From Marinicella marina (GTDB taxonomy: Bacteria > Pseudomonadota > Gammaproteobacteria > Xanthomonadales > Marinicellaceae): a DNA stretch of 64,000 nucleotides. Below are positions 1-7,983 of this stretch, one piece after another. The DNA is taken from contig NZ_JASJNC010000008.1 of the NCBI RefSeq assembly GCF_030065545.1, positions 144,791 through 208,790 of the forward strand. Reading direction: 5' to 3'. The notes beneath the pieces are model-generated. The model was not told the DNA's origin, ran no database searches, and worked only from the letters and a program-made list of their open reading frames with translations. Position 1 is the first letter of the stretch; each line of letters starts with the position of its first letter. The position numbers were made by a program, and so were the translations under genes.

Positions 1-1528
1 AGCGGCTGCCGTTGGCAACCGCATCGCACAAAGCATCATTCAATATGGCCTGAGTGATGGTGCCAACGAACTCAATAATTACATCAACCAATTCTATCAA
101 CCGATTAACGAAGCACTGTTACCAGACTTACCAGGCAACCCTAACATCACTGACCCCAATCGCTGGCAGCCGTTGGCTTTGGAATTTTTTGAAGGCCAAT
201 CAGGCGTAGTGGTTGAGGAGTACCCCGAGTTTCTGAGCCCTGAATGGGGCTATGTCAGACCCTTTTCCATGACCGCTGCTGACATCAACACTTACCAACG
301 TGATGGCCACACTTTTCATGTATATAAAGACCCTGGTCCACCTCCGTATATTGGTGGAGAAGGCGATGCAGATTACAAAGCTGGATTTGTACAAGTGGTG
401 GAATTCAGCAGTTATCTGGATCCATCTGATGGTGTCATGATTGATATCAGCCCAGCATCCAGGGGTAACAATGACTTGGGCACCAACAATGGTTCAGGCC
501 GAGACATCAACCCCGTAACAAACCAACCTTACGCACCTCAAATAGTACCCGCAGGCGACTACTACCGGGTGTTGGCAGAATTTTGGGCAGATGGACCTGA
601 TTCCGAGACACCGCCAGGACACTGGTTCACTATATTAAACACCGTCAGCGACCATCCTTTGCTAGAAAAACGCTTACAAGGTGAAGGTGAAATATTGGAT
701 GACCTGGAATGGGAAGTCAAATCTTACCTGGCTTTGGGCGGCACCATGCATGATGCAGCCATCAGTGCGTGGAGCGTTAAAGGATATTATGATTACCTCA
801 GACCTGTATCAGCCATTCGTTACATGTGCGATCAGGGTCAAAGTTCTGACCCCAGTGCAGCCAGTTACAACGAGGATGGCATCACGCTGTTACCAGGCAT
901 CATTCAATTGATCACCCCTGAAACCATTCAACCCGGCGGCATACATCAGTTTCTAGCAGGCTTAGGCAACAGCAACTTGGGTAAAATTGCCATCAATGCA
1001 TGGCAAGGACCTGATTACATCATCGACCCTGAAACCACTGTTGCTGGTGTCGGCTGGATCCTCTGCGAAAATTGGTGGCCTTATCAACGCCCCTCTTTTG
1101 TCTCACCACCTTTTGCTGGTTATGTTTCAGGCCACAGTGTTTACTCAAGAGCAGCTGCTGAGGTTTTGACAGCATTGACAGGTACAGCCTTTTTCCCTGG
1201 TGGTATGAGTGGGTTTTTAGCACCTCAAAACGAATTTCTGGTGTTCGAAGATGGTCCCAGTGTAGACATCACCTTGCAGTGGGCGACTTATCAAGATGCT
1301 GCTGATGAAACCAGTTTATCTCGCATTTACGGCGGTATACACCCCACGGCAGACGACATACCAGGCCGATTCATGGGCTACGAAATTGGGCAACAAGCCT
1401 TTAACAGGGCTTTGAGTTACTTCCAAGGCACTGGTTTTGTGCAGCCCGTTTCAGTTAATAGTAAATGGTTGTTGTTGCTGATGTTGGTCATGCTACTCAT
1501 GGTGGCACATCGCCAATTCAATCAATGA
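1..1528 (+). CDS. Vanadium-dependent haloperoxidase / PAP2-like secreted protein, 5'-truncated by the window edge
   Basis: The frame is open to the first bases of the window, so the start lies outside; the first start-like codon (TTG at 173) is internal. The visible part carries the vanadate/phosphate-binding signature of the vanadium chloroperoxidase/PAP2 family: a YLRP segment (about 800), an SGHS segment in 'YVSGHSVYSRAA' (about 1130), and a late Arg-His pair in 'SRIYGGIHP' (about 1320). The family uses vanadate to oxidise halides, or acts as a phosphatase; which applies here cannot be told. The C-terminus has a short polar linker, a Leu/Met-rich hydrophobic stretch (about 15 residues) and a short tail with His and Arg. 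This is the layout of a C-terminal sorting or anchoring signal, so the protein probably sits on the cell surface or outer face of a membrane. Its stop overlaps the ubiA start (ATGA). Confidence 0.8.
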   Translation, partial: AAAVGNRIAQSIIQYGLSDGANELNNYINQFYQPINEALLPDLPGNPNITDPNRWQPLALEFFEGQSGVVVEEYPEFLSPEWGYVRPFSMTAADINTYQRDGHTFHVYKDPGPPPYIGGEGDADYKAGFVQVVEFSSYLDPSDGVMIDISPASRGNNDLGTNNGSGRDINPVTNQPYAPQIVPAGDYYRVLAEFWADGPDSETPPGHWFTILNTVSDHPLLEKRLQGEGEILDDLEWEVKSYLALGGTMHDAAISAWSVKGYYDYLRPVSAIRYMCDQGQSSDPSAASYNEDGITLLPGIIQLITPETIQPGGIHQFLAGLGNSNLGKIAINAWQGPDYIIDPETTVAGVGWILCENWWPYQRPSFVSPPFAGYVSGHSVYSRAAAEVLTALTGTAFFPGGMSGFLAPQNEFLVFEDGPSVDITLQWATYQDAADETSLSRIYGGIHPTADDIPGRFMGYEIGQQAFNRALSYFQGTGFVQPVSVNSKWLLLLMLVMLLMVAHRQFNQ

Positions 1529-2400
1529 CCACAATATCTATAGGTCAACGCATCAAACCCTATTTATTATTGATGCGAATGGATCGACCGATAGGTACCT
1601 TGTTATTGATGTGGCCAACTTGGTGGGCTTTGTGGGTGGCCAGTGGTGGCCACCCTGAATTAAGACATTGGGCCATTTTCACTGCCGGTGTGTTTCTCAT
1701 GCGTGCAGCTGGCTGTGTTATCAATGACATTGCAGATCGCAAGATTGATGGCCATGTTAATCGCACGAAAAATCGCCCACTGGCCACCGGTTCAGTCAGC
1801 TTAGAAAATGCCTGGCGTTTGTTCATTGCATTACTTTTTGCTGCGGCATTGTTGTTATTAGTGCTGCAAACTTTGACCATTTATTTGGCTTTGGCAGCTG
1901 CTTTTTTTGCTGTGACTTACCCGTTCATGAAGCGTCACACCTATTTGCCCCAAGTTTACTTAGGCATCGCCTTTTCTTTTTCTATTCCCATGGCCTATGC
2001 AGAAATTACCGGCACGGTGCCCAAAGAAGCTTGGTTGTTGTTTGTTGCGAATATACTTTGGACCACTGCTTATGACACCATCTACGCCATGGTAGATCGC
2101 AAAGACGATTTGAACATTGGAGTTAAATCAACCGCCATATTATTCGGAGACTTAGATCGTGTCATGATTGGTATCCTACAGTTGCTAATGATTTTTGCTT
2201 TGTATTTGTTTGGTCAACAAGCTGAATTAACGGCGCCCTATTACATCGCTTTGGTCATCACCATCTGGTTGTTTGTTTACCAACAGTTGAAGATCATGAT
2301 GCGTGAAGAAAGCAGGTGCTTCGCCGCTTTTTTACATAATAACTGGGTGGGAATGGTCATTTTTTTGGGAATATTCGCTCACACACTCTTGAAAAACTAA
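1525..2400 (+). CDS. ubiA: 4-hydroxybenzoate octaprenyltransferase
   Basis: Integral membrane prenyltransferase of ubiquinone synthesis that attaches the polyprenyl tail to 4-hydroxybenzoate. Both Asp-rich signatures of the family are present: NDIADRKIDGHVNRTKNRPLA near residues 70-92, which binds Mg-prenyl diphosphate, and DTIYAMVDRKDD near residues 183-195. Several hydrophobic helices lie between and after them. Starting at the ATG at 1525 gives 291 residues, matching the roughly 290 of the E. coli enzyme. The frame extends upstream to an ATG at 1465, but that would add 20 residues inside the preceding gene. The chosen start overlaps the haloperoxidase stop as ATGA, suggesting translational coupling. 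The usual partner ubiC is not in the window. Confidence 0.95.
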   Translation: MTTISIGQRIKPYLLLMRMDRPIGTLLLMWPTWWALWVASGGHPELRHWAIFTAGVFLMRAAGCVINDIADRKIDGHVNRTKNRPLATGSVSLENAWRLFIALLFAAALLLLVLQTLTIYLALAAAFFAVTYPFMKRHTYLPQVYLGIAFSFSIPMAYAEITGTVPKEAWLLFVANILWTTAYDTIYAMVDRKDDLNIGVKSTAILFGDLDRVMIGILQLLMIFALYLFGQQAELTAPYYIALVITIWLFVYQQLKIMMREESRCFAAFLHNNWVGMVIFLGIFAHTLLKN

Positions 2401-2415
2401 AAAATCATAATATAT
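2388..2415 (+). promoter_or_regulatory. Possible heat-shock (sigma-32 type) promoter for hsp20
   Basis: CTTGAAA at 2388-2394, in the last codons of ubiA, is a perfect match to the sigma-32 -35 element. Thirteen bases later comes TAATATAT, which does not match the usual CCCCATnT -10 element. The distance to the hsp20 leader is suitable, but the poor -10 makes this tentative. Confidence 0.3.
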
Positions 2416-2424
2416 ATATTTTGA

Positions 2425-2524
2425 ACTCAATCGCCGCATAAGGGATTGAGTCATTTGATACGATTCGGCCTGGTGTTCAGGCGAATCACTACAAACTTAT
2501 ATTGCTTAATTAGGAGAATATATT
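2425..2524 (+). promoter_or_regulatory. ROSE-type RNA thermometer in the hsp20 leader
   Basis: Three stem-loops can be drawn in the 5' leader. The first pairs CTCAATC (2426-2432) with GATTGAG (2444-2450). The second pairs GATTC-G-GCCTG (2462-2472) with CAGGCGAATC (2478-2487), with one bulged G. The third puts TTGCT (2502-2506) opposite the Shine-Dalgarno AGGAG (2512-2516) across a five-base loop. This gives U-G, U-A, G-G, C-G and U-A pairs, and extends outward through T2500-A2518, A2499-T2519 and T2498-A2520. The UUGCU anti-SD with its G-G mismatch is the hallmark of ROSE elements of small heat-shock genes, which melt on warming and free the ribosome site. Structure drawn by eye. Confidence 0.75.
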
Positions 2525-2995
2525 ATGAATTTCGATTTAACACCTTTATTCCGTACTTCAATTGGATTTGATCGCATGGCTCAACTTTTAGATCAAGCCA
2601 ACCGCATTGATCAAACACCAAGCTACCCACCATATAACATTGAAAGTATTGATGAAAATAACTACCGCATCACTTTGGCTCTGGCTGGTTTTGGTGATAA
2701 TGATTTAGAAATCACCTCTGAACAAAACACCTTAACGGTCAAAGGCAAGAAAGAAAACGATGTGGAAGGTAAGTACATCCACCGTGGCATTGCCAACCGT
2801 TCTTTCGAACGCCGTTTTCAACTGGCAGATCATGTTAAAGTAAAGGCTGCCAATATGAACAATGGCTTACTGCATATCGAACTGGAACGTGAAATTCCTG
2901 AAGCGATGAAGCCAAGAACCATTGCCATTGGCACCGATGAAAAAACCATCAACCAGGGACCTAAAGCCGTCGAAAATAAACAAGATGTTGCTTGA
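2525..2995 (+). CDS. Small heat-shock protein, Hsp20/IbpA family
   Basis: ATP-independent holdase that binds unfolding proteins and passes them to DnaK/ClpB; cytoplasmic. The 156-residue protein begins with the MNFDLTPLFRTSIGFDRM type of N-terminus seen in IbpA/IbpB (137 to 142 residues in E. coli). An alpha-crystallin domain follows at about residues 38-125, including the 'YRITLALAGF' and 'YIHRGIANRSFERRFQL' strands and the A-x-x-x-N-G-L-L motif near residues 118-125. The C-terminus has the expected IPE motif and a charged extension. TAGGAG at 2511-2516 is the ribosome site and is predicted to be sequestered in a ROSE-like hairpin. A strong terminator follows the stop. Confidence 0.93.
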   Translation: MNFDLTPLFRTSIGFDRMAQLLDQANRIDQTPSYPPYNIESIDENNYRITLALAGFGDNDLEITSEQNTLTVKGKKENDVEGKYIHRGIANRSFERRFQLADHVKVKAANMNNGLLHIELEREIPEAMKPRTIAIGTDEKTINQGPKAVENKQDVA

Positions 2996-3018
2996 GAATT
3001 AACTTTGGTTCAGTAACT

Positions 3019-3046
3019 AAAAAGGCCTGCATTTGCAGGCCTTTTT
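3019..3046. terminator. Bidirectional intrinsic terminator between hsp20 and the arginine deiminase gene
   Basis: AAAGGCCTGC (3021-3030) and GCAGGCCTTT (3035-3044) form a perfect 10-bp stem with an ATTT loop, flanked by A and T runs on both sides. It can end both the rightward hsp20 transcript and the leftward paa-arcA transcript. Confidence 0.9.
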
Positions 3047-3076
3047 ATTTTGAGAATAAAATCATCAAAGCAAACA

Positions 3077-4330
3077 TCACCAGTTAACCGCATCCCTATG
3101 TACCGGCATGGTCATACAACGACAACCACCGCCGCCTCGGGATAGCTCAGAACCATCCATAGCCACTGCTGCTTTGCCTTCCGGCATGGTCACACGTCCA
3201 GCAATCAAATCATCGGCATCAATGACTTCGAAACCAGCCAAATCCAGCGCATCCATGGTGGCTTTGTTGTGCTTATAACCTATGATGTGACCTGGCGCGA
3301 AGGTGAAAAAGTTAGCCCCACTGGTCCATTGTTCACGTTCTTGTGCAAACGGATTGTCGCCACCACAATTAACAAAATCAAGCTCCAAACCGAATAAGCG
3401 CAAAGCTTTGGGTAAGCCTGAATATTCATTGATGTAGTTGATCTTGCCGTTAGTACAACTTAAATGAAAAGCCTTACACTTACCTGCCCCAGTGATTAAT
3501 GGAGCAAAATTCATCACAGTATCAACATCCAACATGGTAAATATCATGTCCAAGTGAATGGTTGCTCTGATTTTTGGTAACTCAACAACAACGATGTCGA
3601 GGTTTTCTTTCCCCGCTGAGAGTTTTTCAGCCATGCGGTCAATGGCACGGGCAGATGTCCTTTCAGAATAACCAATAACCAATAAATCATCTTTAATCAC
3701 CAATAAATCACCACCTTCAATGGTCAGTGCTTCGGTTTTTCTTTTGGTGCCATCAAAATGAAAACCCTGACCTTTCAGCATGGGATGGTTATTAAAAATA
3801 GATTTCAATAACAAAGCTTCGGTCAATCGCACTCGATGTGCCATAGAGCCAATAATGGTTTTGTCATATACACACATGACGGCATCGCGGGTAAAAAACG
3901 CATTGGGTAATGGCGGTATGGCATGCCTGGAAGGACTGATGTACCGTTCTAGGGTGTTCTTCTTCAGTAAAGTGCCTTGGAACAGCTGTTCAGCCAGGTC
4001 TTTGGCATCAAAAGCCATCAAGTCATCGACCAACTCGTTGTGTCCATGCAATGCACAAACATCTTGGAGCAAATCAAGTTTTACTTTAGAGTCCACAAGA
4101 ACATCAGCAAGTAATACCTTGAATTCTAAAACATTGTCAGACACTACATTCAGCACGCCGGCCAATTGAGCATGTTCTTTTAAGGCCAAGTCAAGACTCA
4201 ATATGTCATCGTATAAGACCTCATGCGCTGTCTCTGGCGTCATGTTTTCCATCTCTGAACCCGGTTCATGGATGATGACTGTGTTGAGCTTTCCTATTTC
4301 AGAAAAGTTGGAAATTTTTGCACTGCTCAT
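3077..4330 (-). CDS. arcA: Arginine deiminase
   Basis: Hydrolyses L-arginine to citrulline and ammonia in the cytoplasm, the first step of the arginine deiminase pathway. At 417 residues it has normal length. Guanidino-group-modifying signatures are present: an N-terminal 'IHEPGSEME', 'FFTRDAVMC' near residue 153, 'IEGGDLLV' near 205, 'HLDMIFTMLD' near 260, and the C-terminal 'GGGGCRCMTMPV', whose RCM cysteine is the nucleophile. It starts only 6 bases after the paaE stop, so it is very likely the last gene of the paa operon, and the terminator at 3019-3046 follows it. The usual partners arcB (ornithine carbamoyltransferase), arcC (carbamate kinase) and arcD (antiporter) are absent from this locus, so how the citrulline is used is not shown here. 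Confidence 0.93.
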   Translation of the reverse strand: MSSAKISNFSEIGKLNTVIIHEPGSEMENMTPETAHEVLYDDILSLDLALKEHAQLAGVLNVVSDNVLEFKVLLADVLVDSKVKLDLLQDVCALHGHNELVDDLMAFDAKDLAEQLFQGTLLKKNTLERYISPSRHAIPPLPNAFFTRDAVMCVYDKTIIGSMAHRVRLTEALLLKSIFNNHPMLKGQGFHFDGTKRKTEALTIEGGDLLVIKDDLLVIGYSERTSARAIDRMAEKLSAGKENLDIVVVELPKIRATIHLDMIFTMLDVDTVMNFAPLITGAGKCKAFHLSCTNGKINYINEYSGLPKALRLFGLELDFVNCGGDNPFAQEREQWTSGANFFTFAPGHIIGYKHNKATMDALDLAGFEVIDADDLIAGRVTMPEGKAAVAMDGSELSRGGGGCRCMTMPVHRDAVNW

Positions 4331-4336
4331 AAAAGC

Positions 4337-5392
4337 CTACTCGTCAAAAGAGATGTGGATTTTACTTGAGCGGGCCACAGCTTGGCAACTCAATATGTAC
4401 CCTGCTTTGGTCTCCCATTCTTCCAATGAGTAATTATTAATCATTTCAACATCGCCAACCAACAACTTACAACGACAAGTGGCGCATACACCCGCTTTAC
4501 AAGAATAAGGCAAGTCGACACCTGCAGATTCAGCTGATTCTAGAATGGTGGCTTGCGTTCCTGCCACTAAATTGAACTCATGGTTGGCACCGTCGATGGT
4601 GACAGTGACACCAGCATCCTCTTTGATGGTTTTCTCAGCCAATGATATTTCTTGGCCATCGCTGAGGAAGCGTTCATTGTGTACTTTTGCTGGGTCTATT
4701 CCCAAATCAATCAATGTTTCACATACCTGGTCTATCATTGCACCTGGTCCACAAACAAAATAGCCATCTGCGCCAATGTGTTGTAGCAAATATTTATTGA
4801 TGGTTTTGACTTTGTCAGCATCGAAACGACCTTGATACAAAGGCACATCCACTTGTTGGCGCGTTAAAAAGAAATGTAAACTCAGGCGACTACCAAATTG
4901 GTCTTTAAGCGCCGCAATTTCATCATGCAACAACACATCAGAAGTTTTACTGTTGCCGTAAAATAAAATAAATTCAGCTGTTTCGGTGTTTTCCATCACG
5001 GCATATATCATGCCCATGACAGGGGTGATTCCTGAACCTGCAGCAAATGCCACATAGGTTTCATGCTCCTGGGGACTGAGGGTAAAATGACCGCTGGGTG
5101 GCATCACGTCAATCAAACTGCCAGCCCGATAATCAGACTGGGCGGCTTGGGAAAATCGCCCATCATCTACCGCCTTGATCAACACATCAATTTCACCTGA
5201 GCGACTCGGTGCTGAGCAAATCGAGTAACTGCGGCGCAGCTCCTCACCATTGATGACAGCTTTAAAAGTTAAATGTTGACCCGCCTGGTAGGCAAACTCG
5301 GTTGCTAGATTATGCGGAATTGAGAGGGTCCAAATGATGCCGTTGGGCTGTTCTCTGGTCGATTTTATGGTTAGTTGATGGAATTTATGCAT
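4337..5392 (-). CDS. paaE: Phenylacetyl-CoA 1,2-epoxidase, reductase subunit
   Basis: Passes electrons from NADPH through FAD and a [2Fe-2S] cluster to the PaaABC(D) oxygenase. A start at the ATG at 5392 (MHKFHQL...) gives 351 residues, close to E. coli PaaE (356). The frame runs further upstream to 5530, but that part lies wholly inside paaD in another frame and is rejected. The FAD site is RRSYSICSAP near residue 55 and the nicotinamide site is GSGITPVMGM near residue 117. A C-terminal plant-type ferredoxin domain has CKAGVCATC plus a later Cys in 'ILSCQ'. Its start overlaps the paaD stop by 8 bases, and the arginine deiminase gene follows 6 bases after its stop. Confidence 0.93.
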   Translation of the reverse strand: MHKFHQLTIKSTREQPNGIIWTLSIPHNLATEFAYQAGQHLTFKAVINGEELRRSYSICSAPSRSGEIDVLIKAVDDGRFSQAAQSDYRAGSLIDVMPPSGHFTLSPQEHETYVAFAAGSGITPVMGMIYAVMENTETAEFILFYGNSKTSDVLLHDEIAALKDQFGSRLSLHFFLTRQQVDVPLYQGRFDADKVKTINKYLLQHIGADGYFVCGPGAMIDQVCETLIDLGIDPAKVHNERFLSDGQEISLAEKTIKEDAGVTVTIDGANHEFNLVAGTQATILESAESAGVDLPYSCKAGVCATCRCKLLVGDVEMINNYSLEEWETKAGYILSCQAVARSSKIHISFDE

Positions 5393-5870
5393 GGCATTTA
5401 AAATAATCAAAGGGCTCGAGGCAATCCTCACAGCGGTACAAAGCTTTACAAGCCGTAGATCCAAATTCACTGATACACTGGGTATTTTCAGATTGGCATT
5501 GGGGGCACTTGATGGTTTTTTGACCGACATCTAAAGGTGGCGCAATGCCATAAGCCTGCATTGCTGCTCGGCCTTTTTTGCTGATCATATCGGTGGTCCA
5601 GATTGGGTCATCGACCAGCATCACTTTAACCGCTGTGATGTGGTGTGCGGCCAAGGCGTTTTTTATGTCTGATTGGATGGCATACATTGCCGGACAGCCG
5701 GAATAAGTAGGAATGATTTTAACCACCACAGCATCACCAGTTATTTCAACACCTTGTAAAATACCTAAATCTCTGATGCTGATAACTGGTATTTCAGGGT
5801 CTTTGACTGCAGCTAATATCTTCTCAATGGTGGCCAGGTTCAGTTGCTTGTCACTGGCGGTCATTACCAT
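5385..5870 (-). CDS. paaD: Phenylacetate degradation protein PaaD (MIP18-like, Fe-S/Zn binding)
   Basis: Accessory protein of the phenylacetyl-CoA epoxidase, thought to help iron-sulfur cluster assembly of the reductase. The N-terminal MIP18/DUF59 domain includes 'KDPEIPVISIRDLGIL' and 'PTYSGCPAM' (residues 22-80). The C-terminal metal-binding region has CPQC ... CKALYRCEDC. Length of 161 matches the roughly 165 of E. coli PaaD. There are two possible ATG starts, at 5870 and 5864; the second forms a TAATG junction with the paaC stop, so translation is coupled either way. Confidence 0.93.
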   Translation of the reverse strand: MVMTASDKQLNLATIEKILAAVKDPEIPVISIRDLGILQGVEITGDAVVVKIIPTYSGCPAMYAIQSDIKNALAAHHITAVKVMLVDDPIWTTDMISKKGRAAMQAYGIAPPLDVGQKTIKCPQCQSENTQCISEFGSTACKALYRCEDCLEPFDYFKCHA

Positions 5871-6637
5871 TCACAACCAGGGTAAGCCCGCGGCAGAAAC
5901 TGCATTTCAGCCAATAAGTAGCCCAAATGTTCTGAATGTTCACCTGCCAGGCCGCCAGTTGCTACCCAACCACTCTCTGGCAGTTTCAATTCACATGCGT
6001 TCAGGTGTTTTTCAACCAATTGGCGCCAGTTTTGTTTTATTTCATCATAATCTGGAATAACAGCTGCATTAATCAAACCCTGCATGTCCTCATCAACCTC
6101 AAACAATTCAGGAGTATAAAACCACAAATCGTCCAAAGCCTTTTGGATTTTTAATTGAGCCGTTTCAGTACTTAATGCCAAACGCTCCACCCAAGCCTCA
6201 CTGCGCTTAAGGTGGTATTTGACTTCCATCAATGCTTTTCTAGCTGACAGTGCCAAAGTTTCGTTGTTGGAGTTTTGTAAGCCTGTAAAAAGATATAAAT
6301 TGAATGCATCAATGAAATACTGTTTCAAAGTGGTATAAGCAAAATCACCCCGAGGCAACTCAGTGATGATGGGATTGCGGTATTCATGCGCATCACGTAA
6401 AAAAGCCAAATCATCAGCGGACTTCTCATTACTTGTCAATGCCGCAGCCTGTTGATAAAACATTTGAGCATGGCCAATGGCATCCAAAGAAACATTGGTC
6501 AACGCCACATCTTCTTCTAGATAAGGCCCATGACCACACCACTCGGCAAGACGTTGGCCCATGGTTAATGAGGAGTCGGCCAGTCGCAGCAAATACTGGT
6601 ATAAAGCTTGTTCACTCACTGTAACTGTCTGATTCAT
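5864..6637 (-). CDS. paaC: Phenylacetyl-CoA 1,2-epoxidase, structural subunit PaaC
   Basis: Non-catalytic ferritin-like partner of PaaA in the multicomponent ring epoxidase. It has 257 residues (E. coli PaaC has 248) and is almost entirely helical. It carries the family's 'LADSSLTMGQRLAEWCGHGPYLEED' N-terminal region (residues 17-41), 'ALDAIGHAQMFYQ'-type helix, and the C-terminal 'SEHLGYLLAEMQFLPRAYPGC' segment that anchors the PaaAC complex. Its ATG overlaps the paaB stop by one base (TAATG), and its own stop overlaps paaD. Confidence 0.94.
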   Translation of the reverse strand: MNQTVTVSEQALYQYLLRLADSSLTMGQRLAEWCGHGPYLEEDVALTNVSLDAIGHAQMFYQQAAALTSNEKSADDLAFLRDAHEYRNPIITELPRGDFAYTTLKQYFIDAFNLYLFTGLQNSNNETLALSARKALMEVKYHLKRSEAWVERLALSTETAQLKIQKALDDLWFYTPELFEVDEDMQGLINAAVIPDYDEIKQNWRQLVEKHLNACELKLPESGWVATGGLAGEHSEHLGYLLAEMQFLPRAYPGCEW

Positions 6638-6918
6638 TACATGTTCTCCACTTCTTTATCCAATGGGTAAAAAGTCGGATGTCGATATACTTTGTCTTCT
6701 GCTGGGTCAAACCATTCATGTTCTTGTTTGGGATTGGAGGCAGTGATTTTATCGGCCTCAACTACCCAAATACTGACGCCTTCTTTGCGTCTGGTATATA
6801 CATCACGGGCATTGAGCAATGCCATTTCAGCATCACTGGCATGTAATGAACCCACGTGGCGGTGGTTCAAACCTGATTTGGCCCTGATAAAGACTTCATA
6901 CAACTTTAATTCAGACAT
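6637..6918 (-). CDS. paaB: Phenylacetyl-CoA 1,2-epoxidase subunit PaaB
   Basis: Small subunit that bridges PaaAC units of the epoxidase. The 93-residue protein has the typical 'YEVFIRAKSGLNHRHVGSLHA' opening and the 'ARDVYTRRKEG...IWVV' centre. The ATG at 6918 is chosen because it forms an ATGA overlap with the paaA stop; the codon just before it (6921) is TTG and is not needed. E. coli PaaB has 95 residues. Confidence 0.95.
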   Translation of the reverse strand: MSELKLYEVFIRAKSGLNHRHVGSLHASDAEMALLNARDVYTRRKEGVSIWVVEADKITASNPKQEHEWFDPAEDKVYRHPTFYPLDKEVENM

Positions 6919-7901
6919 CAAGCTGCCTCGCTTTCATTGTTGTCTTTTTGACGCTGATGATAGACCTCAGCAGCTTCTCTGACCCAAGCACCTTGCTTGT
7001 GGGCATCAATTCTGGCTTGCAAACGTTCTTTGTTACACGGCCCATTGCCCTTAATGACTTCAAACAATTCGTTGAAATCGATTTCACTGTGATCGTAATG
7101 ACCAGTTGCTTCGTTCCATTTCAGTTTTGGATCGGGAATGGTCAAACCCAAGTGTTCCGCTTGTGGCACGGTGGCATCGATGAATTTCTGGCGTAAGTCG
7201 TCGTTAGAAAATCGTTTGATTTTCCATTTCATTGACTGTTCAGAATGTTTTGAATCTTTATCACTGGGACCAAACATCATCAATGCCGGCCACCAAGTTC
7301 TGTTCAAGGCCCGCTGAGCCATGTCTTTTTGTGCCGCCGTTCCTCGCGCCAAAACAGTCATGATTTCATAACCTTGCCGCTGATGAAAACTCTCTTCTTT
7401 GCAGATACGCACCATTGAACGTGCGTAGGGACCATATGAAGCGCGACACAGCGGAACCTGGTTCATGATGGCAGCACCATCAACCAGCCAACCAATGGCT
7501 CCCATATCAGCCCATGAGGGTGTTGGATAGTTAAAGATTGAAGAGTATTTTGCTTTTCCTGTGAGCAGTTCTTCGGTCAACTGATCTCTTGAGACACCCA
7601 ATGTCTCAGTGGCTGAGTAAATGTACAAGCCATGACCAGCTTCATCTTGAACCTTAGCCAATAAAATCATCTTGCGCTTCAACGAAGGGGCGCGAGTGAT
7701 CCAGTTGCCCTCTGGCAGCTGACCCACGATTTCAGAGTGGGCATGTTGGGACATTTGACGGATCAGCGTTTTACGATAAGCCGCTGGCATCCAGTCTCTG
7801 GGTTCGATTTTTTCTTCTCTGTCAATTTTAGCTTGAAACTCAGCCAATAAATCAGCTGGTTCTTGTTGCCCTTTGGCGTCAGTTAAACCTTGTGAATACA
7901 T
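6918..7901 (-). CDS. paaA: Phenylacetyl-CoA 1,2-epoxidase, catalytic subunit PaaA
   Basis: Di-iron oxygenase that epoxidises the aromatic ring of phenylacetyl-CoA. It has 327 residues against 309 in E. coli. Iron-ligand helices are visible: E and H in '[16 protein letters not shown]' (near residues 52-70), '[12 protein letters not shown]' (E..H, about 87-98) and '[13 protein letters not shown]' (E..H, about 160). An RBS-like AGAAAGAG lies about 5-12 bases before the ATG. Unlike its neighbours it is separated from the upstream gene paaJ by 82 bases, which may hold an internal promoter. Confidence 0.96.
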   Translation of the reverse strand: MYSQGLTDAKGQQEPADLLAEFQAKIDREEKIEPRDWMPAAYRKTLIRQMSQHAHSEIVGQLPEGNWITRAPSLKRKMILLAKVQDEAGHGLYIYSATETLGVSRDQLTEELLTGKAKYSSIFNYPTPSWADMGAIGWLVDGAAIMNQVPLCRASYGPYARSMVRICKEESFHQRQGYEIMTVLARGTAAQKDMAQRALNRTWWPALMMFGPSDKDSKHSEQSMKWKIKRFSNDDLRQKFIDATVPQAEHLGLTIPDPKLKWNEATGHYDHSEIDFNELFEVIKGNGPCNKERLQARIDAHKQGAWVREAAEVYHQRQKDNNESEAA

Positions 7902-7983
7902 AAATTTCTCTTTCTAAGTCGCTTTATATTTTAACGTTTTCATCGTCAATTTGATGTTAATTATAATGCTTAATCTGGTCGAG
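7902..7983 (-). promoter_or_regulatory. Possible internal promoter ahead of paaA
   Basis: This is the only sizeable gap in the operon (82 bases). Read on the minus strand it has TTGACG followed about 15-17 bases later by an AT-rich TATAAA/TAAAGC segment. An imperfect dyad with TTAAC and GTTAA ends surrounds the -35-like element and could be an operator (PaaR or another regulator). No homology evidence is available. Confidence 0.3.

Noticed and set aside
173..190. TTG codon at 173 as the start of the haloperoxidase gene
   Set aside because: The frame is open and protein-like back to the window edge, so the codon is internal and the true start is outside.
5393..5530. N-terminal extension of PaaE to 5530
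   Set aside because: It lies inside paaD in another frame and does not resemble PaaE; the ATG at 5392 gives the family's usual length.
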